From Rathayibacter sp. VKM Ac-2804 (GTDB taxonomy: Bacteria; Actinomycetota; Actinomycetes; Actinomycetales; Microbacteriaceae), in assembly GCF_009866655.1 (NCBI RefSeq), contig NZ_CP047420.1:1736001-1800000 (forward strand): 64,000 nt of DNA, given 5' to 3'. A program made the position numbers and the translations under genes. The notes beneath the pieces are model-generated. The model saw only the letters and a list, made by a program, of their open reading frames with translations, was not told the DNA's origin and ran no database searches. This document shows positions 40,739-50,195 of the stretch, piece after piece. Numbering within the stretch: the first letter of the stretch is position 1; every line of letters begins with the position of its first letter.

Positions 40739-42038
40739 CCCGCGCGATCCGAAGCGCGCGTCGGGGCGCCTCGGCGCGCTCCCGGCCGTCCGCGGTGTCG
40801 CCCTCACCGTGCGCGGCTGGGCGCTGGTCGTCCTCGGCGCGGTCGCGATCGTGGTCGCCCCGATCATCGCCTTCCGCGAGCTCCTCTTCGTCGGGATCGT
40901 CCTGCTCGGCCTGCCCGTCGCCGCCGTCCTCGCGCTGCTCGTCGTGACGCCCGTGCTGCAGGTGCAGCGCCGCTTCGCCCCGCAGGTCGTCGCGGTCGGC
41001 GACGTGGTCGACGTCGACGTCGTCCTCGACAACCGCGGCTCGGCGCTGCGGGCCGGCGCCCGGGCGGAGGACCGGCTCGACCGGGTCGAGCGCGGTCTCG
41101 TCACCGGACGCACCGTCGCGCGGGGCGCGTTCACCCTGCCCTCGATCGCGCTGCGGGGGAGCGGTGCGAGCCGTGTCCGCGCCCGCTACCGGCTGCCCGC
41201 CGGGCGGCGCGGCATCCACCGCATCGGGCCGCTGCGGCTCACCCGCGGCGACGCCTTCGGGCTGGCCGTCCGCGAGACCGTCGCCGGCGCGGCCCAGCCC
41301 TTCGTGGTGACCCCGCGGGCCGTCCCGCTGCAGAGCGACGTGCTCGACGCGCACGGCGCCGGCGGCTCGAGCCCGGTCGCGCACGCGACGGCCGGGGCGG
41401 GCACCGACGACGTCATCCCGCGCGACTACCGCCCCGGCGACGCGATGCGCCGCGTGCACTGGCGCGCCAGCGCCCGCTCGGGCGAGCTCAAGGTGCGCCA
41501 GGACGAGCAGAACACCGACCCGCACGCCTGGATCCTGCTGGAGACGCGCGCCGCGCGGATCCTCGACGAGCGCGGCGGCGACGACCGCCTGGAGTGGGCG
41601 GTCTCGATGACCGCCTCGCTCGCGGTGCACCTGCTCGAGCGCGGCTTCGAGACGCACCTGATCGAGACCGGCGCGCCCGACCAGCCCGCCCGCTCCGAGG
41701 ACGAGCGCGAGGCCGCGCACGACGTGCTGCTGCGCCTGGCCGAGCTCGCCCCCGCCGACGAGTCGGTGGAGGCGGTCGGCCGGATCGCCGCCGAGATGCG
41801 CGACGCGGGCGGTAGCCGCCCGGTCTTCGCCGTCCTCTCCCGCCTGCACGAGGAGGACCTGGCCGCGCTGGCCTCCCTCGCCGCGCACGCGCGCCCGGCC
41901 GTCGCGTTCCTCGTCGGCGGCACCCCCGAGGAGGAGGCCGCGCTGGCCTCCCTCGGCTGGTACCCCGTGCCGGTGTCGCCGCGCACCGCCGTCGAGGAGG
42001 CGTGGGCCCAGGCCCTCGCGCTCCGGGTGGTCGCGTGA
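40728..42038 (+). CDS. DUF58 domain-containing membrane protein
   Basis: A 436-aa protein. Two transmembrane helices near the N-terminus (about 28-75) are followed by a domain of beta strands and a conserved DUF58 core, with DYRPGDAMRRVHWRASAR (near 232-250) and a vWA-like C-terminal region. Known only as partner of MoxR ATPases. GTG at 40728 overlaps the moxR end by 11 bp, and its stop overlaps the transglutaminase start (GTGA), so all are translationally coupled. Confidence 0.9.
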   Translation: MPTDPRDPKRASGRLGALPAVRGVALTVRGWALVVLGAVAIVVAPIIAFRELLFVGIVLLGLPVAAVLALLVVTPVLQVQRRFAPQVVAVGDVVDVDVVLDNRGSALRAGARAEDRLDRVERGLVTGRTVARGAFTLPSIALRGSGASRVRARYRLPAGRRGIHRIGPLRLTRGDAFGLAVRETVAGAAQPFVVTPRAVPLQSDVLDAHGAGGSSPVAHATAGAGTDDVIPRDYRPGDAMRRVHWRASARSGELKVRQDEQNTDPHAWILLETRAARILDERGGDDRLEWAVSMTASLAVHLLERGFETHLIETGAPDQPARSEDEREAAHDVLLRLAELAPADESVEAVGRIAAEMRDAGGSRPVFAVLSRLHEEDLAALASLAAHARPAVAFLVGGTPEEEAALASLGWYPVPVSPRTAVEEAWAQALALRVVA

Positions 42039-43846
42039 GCCGCCGCGGGCGCGACGCCCGCTCGGGCTCGGTCCTGCTCTCGGTCCTGCTCTGGCTCTCG
42101 CTCGTCACGGCCTCCTCGGGGATCGGCCGCCTGCTCGAGGGGATCGGCTGGCTCGTCCAGCTGGCCCTCGCGGTCGGGGTCGTCCTCGCCGTCCCGGCCG
42201 CGGCGCGCGCCCTCCGCGCGCACCCGGTGATCCCGCCGGTCCTCGGCACGCTCGCGGTCGTCGGCGTGCTCACCGCGATGTTCGTCCCCGGACGCGCGCT
42301 GCTCTTCCTCGTCCCGACCCCGGGCGCCGTCGCCGACGCGCAGACCCTCGCCCAGGCGGGCTTCACCTCCATCGCGGAGCAGGGCCTCCCCGCGGTCGCC
42401 GACAGCGGGATCGCCTTCCTCCTCGTCGGCGGCGTCGTCGTGCTCGCCTGGGCCGCCGATCTCTTCGCGTTCTCGGTGCGCCTGCCCGCGCTCGCCGGTC
42501 TCTTCCCCGCCACCCTCCTGGCGGTGCCCGCGATCATCGATCCGGCCGAGGTCTCCTGGCCGAGTCTGCTGCTCACGGCGCTCGTCTACCTCGGGATCCT
42601 CGCCGTGAGCGCGCGACCCGAGCGCCGCGGCCCGCGCAGCGCCTCGCTCGGCGCCACCGTGCCGTCGATCGCGATCGCGGGCGCCGTCGTGATCGTCGCC
42701 GGTCTCGTCGCCGGGTCCGCGGGCGGATTCGCGCGCGTCGCCACGCCGTCCGGCGTCTCCGGCACGCTCTTCAACGGCTCGATCGACCCGGTCGTCGCCC
42801 TCGGCGCCGACCTGCGCCGCCCGAACCCGGTGACCGTGCTGCGCTACTCGACCGATTCCGATCTGCCGGTCTACCTCCGCGTGCTCACCGTCTCGGACTT
42901 CGAGGGCGAGGACTGGGCGCCGAGCGACACCGAGGAGACCGCCGACATCGCAGCTCCGATCGCGCCCGCCGGCCTCGGCGAGGCCGTCCCGCGGGAGACG
43001 GAGGAGGTCGACGTCTCGGTCGAGACCCTGCGCAGCCGCTGGCTCCCGGTGCCGTACCCCGTCTCCGAGCTGAGCGGTGTCGGCGACGGCTGGCTGCAGG
43101 ACGTGCAGGACGGCTCCATCCGCGGCGACGCGACCACCCGGGCGGGCGACGAGTACGAGGTGCAGGCGCTGCGGCTCGAGCCCGATCCGCAGCAGCTGCT
43201 CGACGCCCCGGTGCCCAGCGGCTTCGACCGCTACCTCTCGCTCCCGGAGGACGTGCCCGAGATCGTGCGCACGACGGCGAGCGACGTGACGGCGGACGCG
43301 GTCACCGCGTACGACCGGGCCCGCGCGCTGCAGAGGTTCTTCCGCTCGTCGGAGTTCCGCTACTCCGAGGACACCCCCGCCGAGGAGGGCTACGACGGCG
43401 ACGGCGTCGGCGTGCTCGCCTCCTTCCTCGAGGTCCGCGAGGGCTACTGCGTGCACTTCGCCTCGGCGATGGCCGTGATGGCCCGCGAGCTCGGCATCCC
43501 CTCCCGGCTCGCGATCGGCTACCAGCCCGGCTCGGTCGTGCCGTCCCCGGGCACCGAGCTGACGAGCTACCGGGTGCAGTCGTCCGACCTGCACGCCTGG
43601 CCCGAGCTCTACTTCGAGGGCGTCGGCTGGCTGCCGTTCGAGCCGACCCCGAGCCGCGGGGCTCCGGCCTCGTACACGCTGCCGAGCGCGACGACCTCCG
43701 CCCCCTCGACGACCCCCGGTGCCGCCGCGAGCGCGGCGCCCGGCGCGGAGCCCGGCCGGACCGCGTCGCCGACGCCCAGCGCATCGACCGCGACCGCGAC
43801 GCCCGGGCCCTCGGCGGCGGCACCGCGACCAGCGCGCCGGTCGTGA
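42035..43846 (+). CDS. Transglutaminase-like TgpA protein, N-terminal portion of a split gene
   Basis: A 603-aa protein with an N-terminal membrane domain of about six to seven helices (residues ~10-240, TgpA_N type), then an extracytoplasmic domain with a transglutaminase core: the catalytic Cys in EGYCVHFASA at about 471, His-Trp in DLHAWPEL near 518 and the third residue in GWLPFEPTP. It ends in a Thr/Ser/Pro/Ala linker. In TgpA-type proteins a last helix and a C-terminal cytoplasmic domain normally follow; here these are in the next frame (43843-44280), joined by GTGA. Either a natural split or a frameshift in the GC-rich linker. Confidence 0.88.
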   Translation: MSRRGRDARSGSVLLSVLLWLSLVTASSGIGRLLEGIGWLVQLALAVGVVLAVPAAARALRAHPVIPPVLGTLAVVGVLTAMFVPGRALLFLVPTPGAVADAQTLAQAGFTSIAEQGLPAVADSGIAFLLVGGVVVLAWAADLFAFSVRLPALAGLFPATLLAVPAIIDPAEVSWPSLLLTALVYLGILAVSARPERRGPRSASLGATVPSIAIAGAVVIVAGLVAGSAGGFARVATPSGVSGTLFNGSIDPVVALGADLRRPNPVTVLRYSTDSDLPVYLRVLTVSDFEGEDWAPSDTEETADIAAPIAPAGLGEAVPRETEEVDVSVETLRSRWLPVPYPVSELSGVGDGWLQDVQDGSIRGDATTRAGDEYEVQALRLEPDPQQLLDAPVPSGFDRYLSLPEDVPEIVRTTASDVTADAVTAYDRARALQRFFRSSEFRYSEDTPAEEGYDGDGVGVLASFLEVREGYCVHFASAMAVMARELGIPSRLAIGYQPGSVVPSPGTELTSYRVQSSDLHAWPELYFEGVGWLPFEPTPSRGAPASYTLPSATTSAPSTTPGAAASAAPGAEPGRTASPTPSASTATATPGPSAAAPRPARRS

Positions 43847-44280
43847 CGCTGTGGTCGCTGCTGGTCCTGCTGCTGCTCGTGCCGTGGCTCCTGCGCGTCG
43901 TCCAGCGCGCCGTGCGCCGGCGCCGCGCGGCCGACGGCTCCCTCGAGCCCGCCTGGGCCGAGCTGCTGGCGAGCGCGCGCGACCTCGGGATCCCGGTCGA
44001 GGACGGCGAGTCGCCGCGAGCGCAGGAGGCGCTGATCGCCGGCGCCCTCGGCGACGACGAGGGCGCCCGCTCGGTGCTGCGCGGGCTCCGGGAGGGGGTG
44101 GAGCGCGTGCGCTACGCGCCGGTGCCCGCGGAGCAGGACGCCGGCTGGCGCGCCGCGTCGACGGTGGTCGCGGGACTGCGCGCCTCCGTCGGAACCGGCG
44201 CACGGCTGACCGCCGCCGTCGCGCCGCGATCGGTCCTCCCGGGCCTCGCGCGGACCCGGCGTCCGAGGTCCGACCTATGA
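43843..44280 (+). CDS. C-terminal helix and tail domain of TgpA-type protein, in a separate frame
   Basis: A 145-aa protein: one transmembrane helix at the very start (LWSLLVLLLLVPWLL), a basic stretch (RRVVQ..VRRRR), then a soluble helical domain of about 110 residues, the arrangement of the DUF4129-like end of TgpA transglutaminases. The GTG at 43843 overlaps the upstream TGA (GTGA). Read further upstream in its own frame, the DNA gives GGGTATSAPVVT, a natural linker sequence, which suggests that this piece was once fused to the transglutaminase. Confidence 0.7.
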   Translation: MTLWSLLVLLLLVPWLLRVVQRAVRRRRAADGSLEPAWAELLASARDLGIPVEDGESPRAQEALIAGALGDDEGARSVLRGLREGVERVRYAPVPAEQDAGWRAASTVVAGLRASVGTGARLTAAVAPRSVLPGLARTRRPRSDL

Positions 44281-44281
44281 T
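44276..44281 (+). promoter_or_regulatory. -10 box of recG (leaderless)
   Basis: TATGAT 6 nt before GTG 44288; it overlaps the stop codon (TGA, 44278-44280) of the preceding gene. Confidence 0.55.
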
Positions 44282-44287
44282 CGTCGG

Positions 44288-46465
44288 GTGATCCCGGACC
44301 CCCTCGACGCCTCGCTCGCGCCGCTGATCGGCCCGCGGACCGCCAAGCCGATCGAGAAGGCGTTCGGCTACCGCACGGTCGGCGAGCTCCTCGGCCACTA
44401 CCCGCGCCGCTACGCCAAGCGCGGCGAGCTGACCGACGTGTCGCGGCTGCCGGTGGGCGAGAACGTGACGATCGTCGCCGAGGTCCGCGAGGTGCGCTCG
44501 CGCGAGATGAAGAACCGCCGCGGCGGACTGCTCGAGGTGATCATCTCGGACGGCACGGGCACCCTCTCGCTGACGTTCTTCGGCCAGCCCTGGCGCGCCA
44601 CGCAGCTGCACCGGGGCGTGCGCGGCATCTTCGCCGGGACCGTGTCGATGTTCCGCGAGACGAAGCAGCTCACCCACCCCGACTACCGGCTCTTCGACGA
44701 CGAGGAGGTCACGGCGCACGGCCCGATCGCGAGATCAGCACTCACGAAGGACTGGACCGAGCGGCCGATCCCGATCTACCCCGCGACCAGCACGATCGCG
44801 AGCTGGCAGCTGCAGGCCGCGATCGAGGTGGTGCTCGACGACCTGAAGTACGTGCAGGACCCGATCCCCGCCGAGGTGCGCGCGAACCGGAAGCTGCTCG
44901 ACCTCGGCGCCGCGCTCGAGCTGATCCACCGGCCGCAGCGCGAGGGCGAGGAGATCCCGGCGCGCGACACCCTGCGCTTCCACGAGGCGTTCCTGCTGCA
45001 GCTGGCCCTGCTCGAGCGGCGGGCGGCGGCCCGCTCGACGCCGGGGACCGCGCGGGTCGCCGCACCGGGCGGGCTGCTCGAGCGCTTCGACGCCGCGCTC
45101 CCGTTCACGCTGACCGACGATCAGAAGACGGTCGGCCGCGAGATCACCGCGGACCTCGCGGACGAGTCGCCGATGTCGCGGCTCGTGCAGGGCGAGGTCG
45201 GGTCGGGCAAGACCCTGGTCGCGCTCCGGGCCATGCTCGCGACGGCCGAGAGCGGCGGGCAGGCGGCGCTGCTCGCGCCGACCGAGGTGCTCGCCGGCCA
45301 GCACCTCCGCTCGATCGTCCGCACCCTCGGGCCCGAGCTGTCGGCGGAGCTCGTGCCGACCCTCCTCACCGGCGGTCTCGGCGCGGCCGCGCGGCGCGCG
45401 GCGCTGCTGCGGATCGTCTCCGGGACCGCGAAGATCGTCGTCGGCACCCACGCACTGCTCGGCGACAAGGTCTCGTTCTACGACCTCGGGCTCGTGGTGA
45501 TCGACGAGCAGCACCGCTTCGGCGTCGACCAGCGCGACGCCCTGCGGCGGAAGGGCGCCCAGCCGCCGCACGTGCTCGTGCTCACCGCGACGCCCATCCC
45601 GCGCACCGTCGCGATGACGGTCTTCGGCGACCTCGACGTCTCCACCATCCGCGAGCTGCCGGCCGGCCGCCCCGGCATCAGCAGCCACGTCGTGTCCCTC
45701 GCCGACCATCCTGCCCTGATCGCCCGGGCCTGGGAGCGGGCCGACGAGGAGATCCGCAAGGGCCACCAGGTGTACCTCGTCTGCCCGGCGATCGAGCCGG
45801 GGGAGGCGGCGGAGGGTCCGCTCGCCGCGGAGGACGAGCCCACGGCGACCCCGCTGACGACGGTGTCGGAGACGATCGAGGGCGTCCGCAGGCACTCCCT
45901 CCTGGGGAAGCGCCGCTCGGCCGCCCTGCACGGACGGATGACGGCGGAGGAGAAGGACGCCGTCATGCAGTCCTTCGCGGCCGGCGAGATCGACGTCCTC
46001 GTCTCGACCACCGTCATCGAGGTCGGCGTCGACGTGCCGAACGCGTCGATGATGATCGTCCTCGACGCCGAGCGGTTCGGCGTCTCGCAGCTGCACCAGC
46101 TGCGCGGGCGGATCGGGCGCGGCGGCGTGCCCGGCGTCTGCCTCTTCGTCACCGCGGCCGAGGCGGGCACGACGCCGCGCGAGCGGGTCGAGACCGTCGC
46201 GGCGACGCTCGACGGCTTCGACCTGGCCGAGGCCGACCTGGAGCTGCGCCGGGAGGGCGACGTGCTGGGCGACTCGCAGTCCGGCGGGCGCTCCTCCCTG
46301 CGGCTGCTGCGCGTGGTGCAGGACTCCTGGCTCATCCTCGAGGCACGGGTGCTCGCCGAGCGGCTGCTCGAGACCGATCCGGTGCTCGCGACGCACGAGC
46401 GCCTCCGCGCCGCCCTCGAGCGGCGCGTGCAGGAGCGCGACCGCGAGTTCCTCGGCAAGAGCTGA
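44288..46465 (+). CDS. recG: ATP-dependent DNA helicase RecG
   Basis: A 725-aa branch-migration helicase that remodels stalled forks and Holliday junctions. The N-terminal wedge/OB domain (about 50-150: [16 protein letters not shown]) is followed by the SF2 motor: Walker A GEVGSGKT near 301-308, DEQHRFG at about 404-410, LTATPIPRT, the C-lobe [14 protein letters not shown] and QLRGRIGRG, and the TRG-like [10 protein letters not shown] near the end. Length is typical. The GTG at 44288 is 6 nt after TATGAT. It ends before coaD, with 55 bp in between. Confidence 0.95.
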   Translation: MIPDPLDASLAPLIGPRTAKPIEKAFGYRTVGELLGHYPRRYAKRGELTDVSRLPVGENVTIVAEVREVRSREMKNRRGGLLEVIISDGTGTLSLTFFGQPWRATQLHRGVRGIFAGTVSMFRETKQLTHPDYRLFDDEEVTAHGPIARSALTKDWTERPIPIYPATSTIASWQLQAAIEVVLDDLKYVQDPIPAEVRANRKLLDLGAALELIHRPQREGEEIPARDTLRFHEAFLLQLALLERRAAARSTPGTARVAAPGGLLERFDAALPFTLTDDQKTVGREITADLADESPMSRLVQGEVGSGKTLVALRAMLATAESGGQAALLAPTEVLAGQHLRSIVRTLGPELSAELVPTLLTGGLGAAARRAALLRIVSGTAKIVVGTHALLGDKVSFYDLGLVVIDEQHRFGVDQRDALRRKGAQPPHVLVLTATPIPRTVAMTVFGDLDVSTIRELPAGRPGISSHVVSLADHPALIARAWERADEEIRKGHQVYLVCPAIEPGEAAEGPLAAEDEPTATPLTTVSETIEGVRRHSLLGKRRSAALHGRMTAEEKDAVMQSFAAGEIDVLVSTTVIEVGVDVPNASMMIVLDAERFGVSQLHQLRGRIGRGGVPGVCLFVTAAEAGTTPRERVETVAATLDGFDLAEADLELRREGDVLGDSQSGGRSSLRLLRVVQDSWLILEARVLAERLLETDPVLATHERLRAALERRVQERDREFLGKS

Positions 46466-46508
46466 CCCGGAGGGCTCCTCCGCTCCGATCCGGCCCGCGG
46501 GCGCCCGA

Positions 46509-46514
46509 TACGCT
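46509..46514 (+). promoter_or_regulatory. -10 box of coaD
   Basis: TACGCT 6 nt before the ATG at 46521; the gap GAGGGC is too close to be a normal ribosome site. Confidence 0.5.
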
Positions 46515-46520
46515 GAGGGC

Positions 46521-47000
46521 ATGGCCCGCATCGCCGTCGTCCCCGGTTCGTTCGACCCCGTCACCCTCGGGCATCTCGACGTCATCGAGCGCGCCGCGCG
46601 CCTCGTCGACGAGCTGCACGTGGTCGTCGTGCACAACCCGGCCAAGACCGCCCTGCTGCCGATCGCGCAGCGCGTCGCCCTGATCGAGCAGTCGATCGCC
46701 GAGGCCGGCATCGAGGGGACGATCGTCGTCGCCTCCTGGAGCATGGGCCTGCTCGTCGACTACTGCACCGACGTCGGCGCGAGCATCCTCGTGAAGGGCA
46801 TCCGCTCGCAGGTCGACGTCGCCTACGAGACGCCGATGGCGATCGTGAACCGCAACCTCGCCCACGTCGAGACCGTCTTCCTCCTGCCCGACCCCGCGCA
46901 CGCCCACGTCTCGTCCTCGCTGGTCCGCCAGGTCTCCGCCCTCGGCGGCGACGTCTCGCCCTACGTGCCGCCGGCCGTCGCGGCGTACCTCGCCTCCTGA
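46521..47000 (+). CDS. coaD: Phosphopantetheine adenylyltransferase
   Basis: A 159-aa hexameric enzyme for the fourth step of coenzyme A synthesis. The nucleotidyltransferase signature [10 protein letters not shown] spans 9-18, with TLGH (15-18). RKGIRS-like [14 protein letters not shown] and SSSLVRQVS near the C-terminus complete the family pattern. Complete and of normal length. It has its own promoter-like box and is independent of recG; the following F420 gene also has its own box. Confidence 0.96.
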   Translation: MARIAVVPGSFDPVTLGHLDVIERAARLVDELHVVVVHNPAKTALLPIAQRVALIEQSIAEAGIEGTIVVASWSMGLLVDYCTDVGASILVKGIRSQVDVAYETPMAIVNRNLAHVETVFLLPDPAHAHVSSSLVRQVSALGGDVSPYVPPAVAAYLAS

Positions 47001-47073
47001 CCGCGCGCTCGCACGTTCCCGCCTCCGCTGGCAAGCGCCCGGCGGGCGTGCGCTCGACGCTGTCCTGGCCTGG

Positions 47074-47079
47074 GAGAAT
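47074..47079 (+). promoter_or_regulatory. -10-like box of cofE
   Basis: GAGAAT 6 nt before the ATG at 47086. First position departs from TANNNT, so it is a weaker match. Confidence 0.35.
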
Positions 47080-47085
47080 GGCGGG

Positions 47086-47880
47086 ATGAGTGCGATGCGC
47101 GTGGCGGCCTGGGTCCTCGAGGGGATCCCCGAGGTGGTCCCGGGAGACGACCTGCTCGAGCTGATCCTCGCGGCGATCGAGGCCGCTCCGGCAGCGGACC
47201 GCCCCGTCGACGGAGACGTCCTCGTGGTGACCAGCAAGATCGTCTCGAAGGCGGAGGGCCGGGTGGTCGCCGCGGACGACCGCGAGGACGCCATCACCGC
47301 CGAGACCGTCCGCGTCGTCGCCACCCGGGCGCACGCGCACGGCGTCACCAGGATCGTGGAGAACCGCCTCGGCATCGTCCAGGCCGCCGCCGGGGTGGAC
47401 TCGAGCAACGTCGCGGAGGGCACCGTGCTGCTGCTGCCGGAGGACCCCGACGCGTCCGCCCGCGCGCTCTGCGCGGGACTGCGCGAGCGGCTCGGTGCCC
47501 GGGTCGGCGTCGTCGTCAGCGACACCCTGGGCCGCGCCTGGCGGGTCGGCCAGACCGACGCGGCGATCGGAGCGGCGGGGCTGCTCGTGATCGACGACCT
47601 GCGCGGCGCCGTCGACGCGCTCGGCCGGACGCTCGCGGTGACCATGCCCGCGGTGGCCGACGAGATCGCCGCGCTCGGCGACCTCGTGAAGGGCAAGGCG
47701 ACCGGGCACCCCGTCGCCGTCGTCCGCGGTGTCGGCCGGCTCGTCACCGGGCTCGACGCGCCGGGCGCCCGCACGCTGACCCGCACCGGTCCTGACGACA
47801 TGTTCCGCGTCGGCGCCGACGAGGCGCACGCCGAGGGCTATGCGGCAGGGCTCGCCGCTGCCGGGCGGGTCGCGTCGTGA
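47086..47880 (+). CDS. cofE: Coenzyme F420-0:L-glutamate ligase
   Basis: A 264-aa ligase that adds gamma-linked glutamates to F420-0. Motifs: [12 protein letters not shown] (13-24 region), [49 protein letters not shown] and [13 protein letters not shown]. The size fits stand-alone CofE; actinobacterial FbiB adds a nitroreductase-like domain, which is missing here. GTGA overlap with the cofC gene makes a two-gene F420 operon. No fbiA or fbiC lies in the window. Confidence 0.92.
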   Translation: MSAMRVAAWVLEGIPEVVPGDDLLELILAAIEAAPAADRPVDGDVLVVTSKIVSKAEGRVVAADDREDAITAETVRVVATRAHAHGVTRIVENRLGIVQAAAGVDSSNVAEGTVLLLPEDPDASARALCAGLRERLGARVGVVVSDTLGRAWRVGQTDAAIGAAGLLVIDDLRGAVDALGRTLAVTMPAVADEIAALGDLVKGKATGHPVAVVRGVGRLVTGLDAPGARTLTRTGPDDMFRVGADEAHAEGYAAGLAAAGRVAS

Positions 47881-48494
47881 GCGGCGCTTGGACGGCCGTC
47901 GTCGTGTACCGCGGCCGCGGCACCTCCAAGACCCGGCTCGAGCTCGTGGCGCGCTCCGCCCTCGCCGAGGCGTTCCTCCTCGACACCCTGGCGTCGGTCG
48001 GCGCTGCGGAGTCGGTGGGCGCCGTCGTCCTCGTCACCTCCGACATGTCGGCGGTCGAGCGGGCCGCGCTCGAGCACCCCGGCCTGCACGTCATCGGCGA
48101 TCCGGGGCAGCTCAATCCCGCGGTCGCCGCGGGAATCGCGCAGGCCCAGGACCTCCGCCCCGGTGCACCCGTGATCGCGCTGACGGCCGATCTGCCCGCG
48201 CTCACCGCCGCCGACCTCGACGCCGCCCTCGCGGCCGTCGGCGACGAGCCCTCGATGGTCGGCGACCGGGCCGGCAGCGGCACGACCGCGCTGCTCCTGC
48301 CCGGCGGGACCGGACCCGAGCCGGCCTTCGGCCTCGACTCGCGGGAGAAGCACGTCGGCGCCGGCTACCGCGTGCTCGACCTGCCCGAGTCCTCGACGCT
48401 GCGGCTGGACGTCGACACGGTCGACGACCTGCGCCACGCCGAGGCGGTGGGCGTCGGCGCCTGGACCGCGCGCGAGCTCGACGCCGCCGCCTGA
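47877..48494 (+). CDS. cofC: CofC/FbiD-type guanylyltransferase of F420 biosynthesis
   Basis: A 205-aa nucleotidyltransferase that activates phosphoenolpyruvate or phospholactate with GTP for F420 synthesis. The N-terminus is [14 protein letters not shown] where most members have VPVK-type loops with AKSRL, so the first substrate loop is divergent. Core features: [35 protein letters not shown] (metal Asp), GSGTTALLL and [11 protein letters not shown]. Start GTG overlaps the cofE stop. The stop codon lies inside a palindrome with the opposing gene's stop codon. Confidence 0.9.
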   Translation: MSGAWTAVVVYRGRGTSKTRLELVARSALAEAFLLDTLASVGAAESVGAVVLVTSDMSAVERAALEHPGLHVIGDPGQLNPAVAAGIAQAQDLRPGAPVIALTADLPALTAADLDAALAAVGDEPSMVGDRAGSGTTALLLPGGTGPEPAFGLDSREKHVGAGYRVLDLPESSTLRLDVDTVDDLRHAEAVGVGAWTARELDAAA

Positions 48495-48511
48495 CGGTCC
48501 TCGGCCGTCAG
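48491..48511. terminator. Convergent palindrome holding both stop codons
   Basis: Arms CTGACGG (48491-48497) and CCGTCAG (48505-48511), loop TCCTCGG. It contains the cofC stop and the stop of the opposing aminotransferase. Seven base pairs and no U-tract, so at best a weak two-way terminator. Confidence 0.45.
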
Positions 48512-49353
48512 CCGGCGAGCAGTCCCTCCTCGAAGGCCGCGGTCAGCCCGTGGTCGATCGCCAGGGGCGCTCCGTCGACGGAGCGGATCGGCACCGCGCG
48601 CCTCGTGCTCGACACCAGCCAGGCCGCAGCGGCGCCCGACAGTGCCGGGACGGGCAGGTCCCGCCGCGAGGATCCGAGCCCTCGCCGCTCGCCGATCGCG
48701 AGCAGCCGCGACACCGTCGTGCCGTCGAGGATCCCCGAGCCGGCAGCGGGCGTCAGGAGCACCCCGTCCGCGAGCAGCACGAGACTCGAGGTCGCCCCCT
48801 CGAGGAGCAGGCCGTCGCTCGTGCGCCAGACCACGTCCTCGGCACCGCGGCGCCTCGCCTCGCGCAGCGCCGCGCGGGTGACGGCACCGGAGGTCGACTT
48901 GACGCCGCCGAGCAGCCAGGGCGCGTCCTCCAGCGCCCCGTGCGCGTAGCCGCGGTCGAGCACGACGACCGGGACGCCGTGCTCGCGCAGCGCGGAGGAG
49001 TCGGCGGTCGGCTCGGCCCGCACGGTCGCGCGGGCGCGCGACGAGTCGCGGTAGCCCGCGACCATCCGGATGCTGAGGTCCTCGACCGCGTCGTGCTCGT
49101 CCACCGCGAGGGCGATCGCCGCGGACCACGCCTCGGCCGACGGGATCCCGAGCCCGACGGCGGCGGCCGAGGCGGCCAGGCGCGCGAGGTGCTCCTCCCG
49201 CCCGTGCGCACGGCCCCGGATGACGGCCAGCGTCTCGAAGACGCCGTCGCCGCGCAGATACCCGGGCTCGTCGACGCGCACGAGACCGGCGTCGGGGTCG
49301 CGGAGGCGAGGAGTGCCGGAGTCGTCGATCTCGACGAGGACGGGGGAGGTCAT
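48508..49353 (-). CDS. pabC: Class IV aminotransferase, aminodeoxychorismate lyase-like
   Basis: A 281-aa fold-type IV PLP enzyme. GDGVFETLAV (near 36-44) is the DG-x-FET motif, the PLP lysine is in GGVKSTSGAVTR, and EGATSSLVLL is the E-G-x-T-S/N loop. The enzyme probably makes p-aminobenzoate from aminodeoxychorismate for folate synthesis, but it could be a branched-chain or D-amino acid aminotransferase; the motif set alone is not decisive. ATG at 49353 has CCTCCCCC-complement GGGGGGATG before it. Downstream of the nuclease gene with a 26-bp gap, so possibly the end of the PBP-nuclease transcript. Confidence 0.82.
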   Translation of the reverse strand: MTSPVLVEIDDSGTPRLRDPDAGLVRVDEPGYLRGDGVFETLAVIRGRAHGREEHLARLAASAAAVGLGIPSAEAWSAAIALAVDEHDAVEDLSIRMVAGYRDSSRARATVRAEPTADSSALREHGVPVVVLDRGYAHGALEDAPWLLGGVKSTSGAVTRAALREARRRGAEDVVWRTSDGLLLEGATSSLVLLADGVLLTPAAGSGILDGTTVSRLLAIGERRGLGSSRRDLPVPALSGAAAAWLVSSTRRAVPIRSVDGAPLAIDHGLTAAFEEGLLAG

Positions 49354-49379
49354 CCCCCCATCCTGGCCCGCAGCGGGGC

Positions 49380-50195
49380 TCAGCGGGCGGTGAGACCGCG
49401 CGCGACGTCGTCCGCCGTGAGCAGCTCGCGCGGCGGTTCCGCGCGCGCTCCCGCCGCGGCCAGCACGTCCGCGGCGGCGAGCGCGTCGAGGTCGAGCCCG
49501 GTGGGCGCGGCCAGGCTCGACACCGCGACCTGGAAGGTCCGGTAGGCACCGAGCGGCGCGAGGCCCTCGCGGTCCTCGCCCTCGACGATGCGCTGCACCA
49601 GCGCGGTCTGGTCGAGCAGGTAGGCGCTGGCCGCGAGCGTCGTGCCGTCGGGGCTCCAGGCCGCGATCTTCCAGAACCGGAGCGGGACGCCGACCCCGCG
49701 GTAGACCGGGTCGCCCTCGGCGAGCACCGGGCCGGTGAAGACGTCGATCCGGGCGCGGTTCGCCTGGGCGTACTCGAGCACGAGGTCCTCGAGGCCGAGC
49801 CAGAGCTCCTTCGACTGGTTGAAGCCGCTCGCCTGCGGTGCCGCGTTCGTGTAGCAGAAGCTGTCCACGTTGCCGGCGCGGGCCTCGGCCGGCTCGCCCC
49901 AGACGGGGTCGCGGCGGCGCACGAGGTGGCCGCGGTCGAAGTCGTTCCGCGCGTACACCTCGGGGCCGGTCTGCTCGGCGGCGGGGACGCGCTCGTCCAG
50001 GTGCCAGTCGTCGCCGCGGCCCAGGTCGAGCAGTCGCGCGCCGTCGATGTTGACCGCGGTCGAGAGCGCGAGTCGCCGCTCCGGGTCGAGGAGCACCTCG
50101 AAGTGCGTGTACGGCAGCTGCCGCACCACGCGGTCTTCGGAGGGCCGCGGCGCCGCGAGCGGGACGCCGAGGAAGCCGGAGTCGAAGCCGCTCAC
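49380..50195 (-). CDS. DNA/RNA non-specific endonuclease (NUC1 type)
   Basis: A 271-aa beta-beta-alpha-metal nuclease. The active-site motif DRGHLVRR (about 88-95) is followed by SFCYTNAAPQ with the Asn that binds Mg2+; PVYRGVGVPLRFWKI and other strands fit the fold. Cleaves both DNA and RNA in known members. Most are secreted or have an inhibitor, but here there is no signal peptide or adjacent immunity gene, so it may act inside the cell, be exported by another route or have changed role. The GTG start overlaps the PBP stop (GTGA). Confidence 0.88.
   Translation of the reverse strand: MSGFDSGFLGVPLAAPRPSEDRVVRQLPYTHFEVLLDPERRLALSTAVNIDGARLLDLGRGDDWHLDERVPAAEQTGPEVYARNDFDRGHLVRRRDPVWGEPAEARAGNVDSFCYTNAAPQASGFNQSKELWLGLEDLVLEYAQANRARIDVFTGPVLAEGDPVYRGVGVPLRFWKIAAWSPDGTTLAASAYLLDQTALVQRIVEGEDREGLAPLGAYRTFQVAVSSLAAPTGLDLDALAAADVLAAAGARAEPPRELLTADDVARGLTAR

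Noticed and set aside
41426..44719. Minus-strand frame of nearly 1100 codons across DUF58, transglutaminase and recG
   Set aside because: Spans three real genes on the other strand, has no domain and is highly Arg/Gly-rich; typical high-GC antisense frame.
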